34,134 bases of DNA, taken from positions 1-34,134 of the forward strand of contig JBFMCT010000001.1 in assembly GCA_040754375.1 (NCBI GenBank), in the 5' to 3' direction. The notes below the pieces were generated by a model that ran no database searches, had not been told where the DNA came from, and worked only from the letters and a program-made list of their open reading frames with translations. This stretch comes from Actinomycetota bacterium (GTDB lineage Bacteria > Actinomycetota > Acidimicrobiia > Acidimicrobiales > AC-14). Positions within the stretch are counted from its first letter, which is position 1; the number at the start of each line of letters is the position of its first letter. This document shows, in pieces, positions 32,790 to 34,134 of this stretch. A program made the position numbers and the translations under genes.

Positions 32790-34075
32790 ACATCGTCAAC
32801 CGCCTCGAGTCCGAGGTCCGCTCCTACTGCCGGGAGTGGCCCGCGGACTTCGCCCGGGCGCAGGGGTGCCGGCTGACCGACACCAGCGGTCGTAGCTACC
32901 TCGACCTGTTCGCCGGGGCCGGTGCCCTCAACTACGGGCACAACCACCCGGTCCTGAAGTCGGCCCTGCTCGAGTACCTGGCTGCGGACGGCATCGTCCA
33001 CAGCCTCGACATGGCCACCGAGGCCAAGGAACGGTTCCTGGAGACGTTCGAGCGGCTGGTGCTGGTGCCGCGCGGGCTGGACTACAAGGTCCAGTTCCCG
33101 GGCCCCACCGGGACGAACTCGGTGGAGGCCGCCCTCAAGCTCGTACGCAAGGTCAGTGGCCGTGACCGGATCGTCAGCTTCACCAACTCGTTCCACGGGA
33201 TGACCCTCGGGTCGCTCTCGGTCACCGGCAACTCGGTCAAGCGAGGTGGGGCCGGCCTCCCGCTGGGTTCGACGGTGAGCATGCCCTTCGACGGCTACAT
33301 GGGCGAGGACGTCGATACCCTCGACGTGTTCGAGGCCATGCTGGAAGACGGGGGCAGCGGTCTCGACCGGCCCGCGGGGGTGATCGTCGAGACCCTGCAG
33401 GCCGAGGGTGGGATCAACGTGGCCTCGGCGGGCTGGCTGCGGCGCCTGGCCGCGCTGTGCCAGCGGTCAGAGATGCTGCTCATCGTCGACGACATCCAGG
33501 TGGGCAACGGCCGGACCGGTCCCTACTTCAGCTTCGAGAAGGCAGGCATCACGCCCGACATCGTCTGCCTGTCGAAGTCCCTCAGCGGCTACGGGCTGCC
33601 CCTGGCCGTGACCCTCATCCGGCCCGACATCGACCTGTGGGCGCCCGGCGAGCACAACGGCACGTTCCGGGGCCACAACCCGGCGTTCGTCACGGCGGCG
33701 ACCGCTCTCGAGACGTTCTGGACCACCGGCGAGCTGACCAAGGAGGTCAACCGCAAGGCGGCCCGGATGGAGGCCGCCCTCGACCACCTGGTGGAGGTCT
33801 ACCCCGAGCTCGGGGGCCAGGCCCGGGGGCGGGGCATGCTCCAGGGCATCGCCTGCACGCCTCCCGACCTCGGCTCGAAGGTCACGCGGGCGGCTTTCGA
33901 GCGGGGCGTCATCATCGAGACGTCGGGGGTGGAGAGCCAGACCATAAAGCTCCTGCCCCCGCTGGTCATCTCCGACGGCGAGCTCGAGGAAGGGCTGGCC
34001 GTGCTCGACCTGGCCATCGCCGACGCCCTCGACGTAGCCCCCCGTTCCGCCCTCGAAGAGCTGGCAGCCGTATGA
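32786..34075 (+). CDS. ectB: Diaminobutyrate-2-oxoglutarate aminotransferase
   Basis: A 429-aa PLP-dependent class III aminotransferase, first step of ectoine synthesis: aspartate semialdehyde plus glutamate gives diaminobutyrate. The start ATG 32786 has GGAGG 8-12 bases upstream. EctB features: NRLESEVRSYCREWP at the N-terminus, LDLFAGAGALNYGHNHP, PGPTGTNSVEAALKL (phosphate-binding turn), SFHGMTLG, DDIQVGNGRTG with the PLP-ring Asp, SKSLSGYGLPLA with the Schiff-base Lys, and GTFRGHNPAFV. Length matches the family (about 420-430). The usual order is ectABC(D); ectC, ectoine synthase, is not in the 59 bp that remain and would be expected just downstream. A palindromic repeat begins 16 nt after the stop. 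Confidence 0.96.
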   Translation: MNIVNRLESEVRSYCREWPADFARAQGCRLTDTSGRSYLDLFAGAGALNYGHNHPVLKSALLEYLAADGIVHSLDMATEAKERFLETFERLVLVPRGLDYKVQFPGPTGTNSVEAALKLVRKVSGRDRIVSFTNSFHGMTLGSLSVTGNSVKRGGAGLPLGSTVSMPFDGYMGEDVDTLDVFEAMLEDGGSGLDRPAGVIVETLQAEGGINVASAGWLRRLAALCQRSEMLLIVDDIQVGNGRTGPYFSFEKAGITPDIVCLSKSLSGYGLPLAVTLIRPDIDLWAPGEHNGTFRGHNPAFVTAATALETFWTTGELTKEVNRKAARMEAALDHLVEVYPELGGQARGRGMLQGIACTPPDLGSKVTRAAFERGVIIETSGVESQTIKLLPPLVISDGELEEGLAVLDLAIADALDVAPRSALEELAAV

Positions 34076-34091
34076 GGCGGGCGACAACCCA

Positions 34092-34134
34092 CGAAACCCG
34101 CGCGGGGATCGTGGGCGTTTCGCCCACGATCCCC
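34092..34134. repeat. Palindromic repeat element, copy 2 (cut by window end)
   Basis: Left arm 34092-34117, loop TTT, and the first 14 bases of the right arm, which pair perfectly, before the window ends. Its left arm shares CGAAACCCGCGCGGG exactly with the copy at 11518-11576. Read in the sense of the upstream gene, both have GTGGGC-(A/G)TTTC-GCCCAC at the tip. It begins 16 nt after the ectB stop, matching the position of copy 1 after its upstream gene. Confidence 0.8.

Overview
The window is very GC-rich, densely coded DNA, with GTG and TTG starts common and many ATGA/GTGA gene overlaps. Long Thr-Pro-Val linkers in secreted proteins, a Septum_form-type membrane protein, NarL/DesK-type two-component genes, a FAR-HAD fusion and an ectoine operon all point to an actinobacterium. 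Acidimicrobiia is the most likely class; this rests on gene style only, because there is no rRNA in the window.

Left part (1-8.5 kb): the end of a low-complexity membrane protein with a Septum_form domain, a small conserved hypothetical gene, a complete glutamate synthase large subunit (gltB) with no gltD beside it, and a secreted metzincin-like protein carrying a long Thr-Pro-Val repeat and DUF4214 repeats. 8.5-15.1 kb: a minus-strand lipid-type operon read from 15122 downwards. It holds a fatty acyl reductase/HAD fusion, a zinc alcohol dehydrogenase, a LarA/DUF2088-like protein and a PlsC-type acyltransferase, followed by an orphan PIN toxin. 15.2-20.8 kb: a secreted PQQ-type beta-propeller, an M23 endopeptidase with a probable leaderless promoter, an MscS channel, a GT4 glycosyltransferase, and an acetoacetate-decarboxylase-like protein whose stop codon lies inside tRNA-Val(CAC). 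21.0-23.8 kb: a VapBC-like pair whose toxin appears to have lost a catalytic Glu, a methyltransferase, and a membrane-anchored tyrosine/dual-specificity phosphatase.

23.8-31.9 kb looks like a signalling/redox island. One arm is a three-gene, translationally coupled minus-strand operon: a PPDK/rifampin-phosphotransferase-like ATP-grasp and phosphohistidine enzyme plus two membrane or secreted proteins of unknown function. Divergent from it is a receiver-only response regulator coupled to a histidine kinase with an extra C-terminal TerB-like helical domain. Then come a flavodiiron-type metallo-beta-lactamase-fold protein, a NarL-type regulator, a small unknown protein and a fatty-acid desaturase. 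An identical 22-bp sequence built around an inverted repeat lies upstream of both the receiver/kinase operon and the diiron-protein gene, and a weaker copy faces the ATP-grasp operon. I infer a local regulon, loosely like DosR-type dormancy or hypoxia regulons.

The right end (32.2-34.1 kb) is ectA-ectB of ectoine synthesis, preceded by a leader that can fold into a closed structure; ectC would be expected just outside. A palindromic hairpin element follows ectB and is closely related to one after the alcohol dehydrogenase gene, so it appears to belong to a dispersed repeat family.
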